The position numbers and the translations under genes are program-made. Source: Alphaproteobacteria bacterium (GTDB taxonomy: Bacteria; Pseudomonadota; Alphaproteobacteria; VGEJ01). Taken from it: a DNA stretch of 6,443 nucleotides. Shown one piece after another: positions 6,101-6,443 of this stretch. The stretch covers positions 1-6,443 of the forward strand of contig VGEJ01000155.1 in NCBI GenBank assembly GCA_016869335.1, read 5' to 3'. Position 1 is the first letter of the stretch. Each line of letters begins with the position of its first letter. The notes below the pieces were generated by a model. That model was not told the origin of the DNA. It was given only the letters and a program-made list of their open reading frames with translations, and searched no databases.

Positions 6101-6443
6101 AGCGACTGATCTCACCACTCGCATCGGCCGCCTGCTCGGCGGCCGTCTCGTTTGCGGCGCCTTCCGCGGCCGATCTCGTGTGCTGGAGCCCCGAGCGGGT
6201 CCACCAACGGATGATGACCGAGGAGGGCGGGCCGCCCTGGGCCTTCGTTGAGCGTTTCTCCGGGGCGACCGCTGCCGAGTGGCTCCGCCGCCTTCACCCC
6301 ATCCACGAGCATAGGGGCATGCCGTGGACGCTCGACCATTTGATCGCGGTGTATCGCAGCCCCGACACCCCGACGGTCGGGCTGATGTTCTTTCGGGGCG
6401 GCTGCTGGGAGGGGCAGGTGCTCGATCCGCTCTGGCACTACGA
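6097..6443 (+). CDS. Secreted protein, unknown function, 3' end outside window
   Basis: An ATG overlapping the previous stop (ATGA, 6097-6100) opens a frame that stays open to the window end, giving 115 complete residues. GAGG stands directly upstream (6093-6096) and AGAGGAG (6082-6088) about 8 bases before the ATG, so translation coupled to the preceding gene is likely. Residues 1-25 look like a Sec signal peptide (MKRLIS, an alanine-rich core, then PSAA before DLVCW). The mature part has Cys29 and Cys103, which could form a disulphide in the periplasm, many tryptophans, and a compact FFRGGCWEGQVLDPLWHY region. No family is recognised. In a phage operon a secreted protein after the tail genes might act in lysis or as a host-surface factor, but that is only inference. 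Confidence 0.75.
   Translation, partial: MKRLISPLASAACSAAVSFAAPSAADLVCWSPERVHQRMMTEEGGPPWAFVERFSGATAAEWLRRLHPIHEHRGMPWTLDHLIAVYRSPDTPTVGLMFFRGGCWEGQVLDPLWHY

Noticed and set aside
6112..6438. Minus-strand open frame of 108 codons
   Set aside because: It mirrors the plus-strand signal-peptide protein, which has ATGA coupling and an upstream ribosome binding site.

Overview
The window is GC-rich (long antisense open frames, mostly G or C at third codon positions) and looks like an alphaproteobacterial chromosome. Supporting signs are a hexameric-type citrate synthase and a small protein carrying an NDNRP-type stretch. No rRNA, tRNA, CRISPR array or insertion sequence was recognised.

There are two blocks of opposite orientation. 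The left block, about 69-4955, is entirely on the minus strand. Read in the direction of transcription, it holds: a previously easy-to-miss 53-residue secreted peptide (4794-4955); a Tat-exported ABC-type solute-binding protein (3255-4655) with a structured leader; an amidase-signature hydrolase of the 6-aminohexanoate-cyclic-dimer hydrolase/GatA type (1739-3169); citrate synthase gltA (264-1577); and a 63-residue single-helix membrane protein starting 3 bp after gltA (69-260). The binding protein and amidase are plausible partners in uptake and hydrolysis of an amide-containing nutrient. No permease or ATPase gene lies beside them, so the transport partner must be elsewhere or outside the window. 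gltA appears to have its own promoter in the 161-bp gap before it.

The right block, about 5105-6443, is on the plus strand and has phage character. It begins abruptly with the C-terminal part of a tail-fibre-like protein whose frame is closed upstream by a TGA and interrupted internally by an in-frame TAG. Recognisable tail-fibre sequence continues in the same frame after the TAG to a TAA at 5867-5869. It is followed by a 75-residue phage-type small protein with a strong ribosome binding site. That gene overlaps by ATGA a signal-peptide-bearing protein that runs off the end of the window. This looks like a decaying or rearranged prophage edge next to chromosomal metabolic genes; the junction falls somewhere in 4956-5120.

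The most notable points are the amber codon splitting one tail-fibre domain, the unlisted small secreted peptide upstream of the binding protein, the hairpin-rich leader of that binding protein, and the small membrane protein tightly attached to gltA. None amounts to a demonstrated new system.
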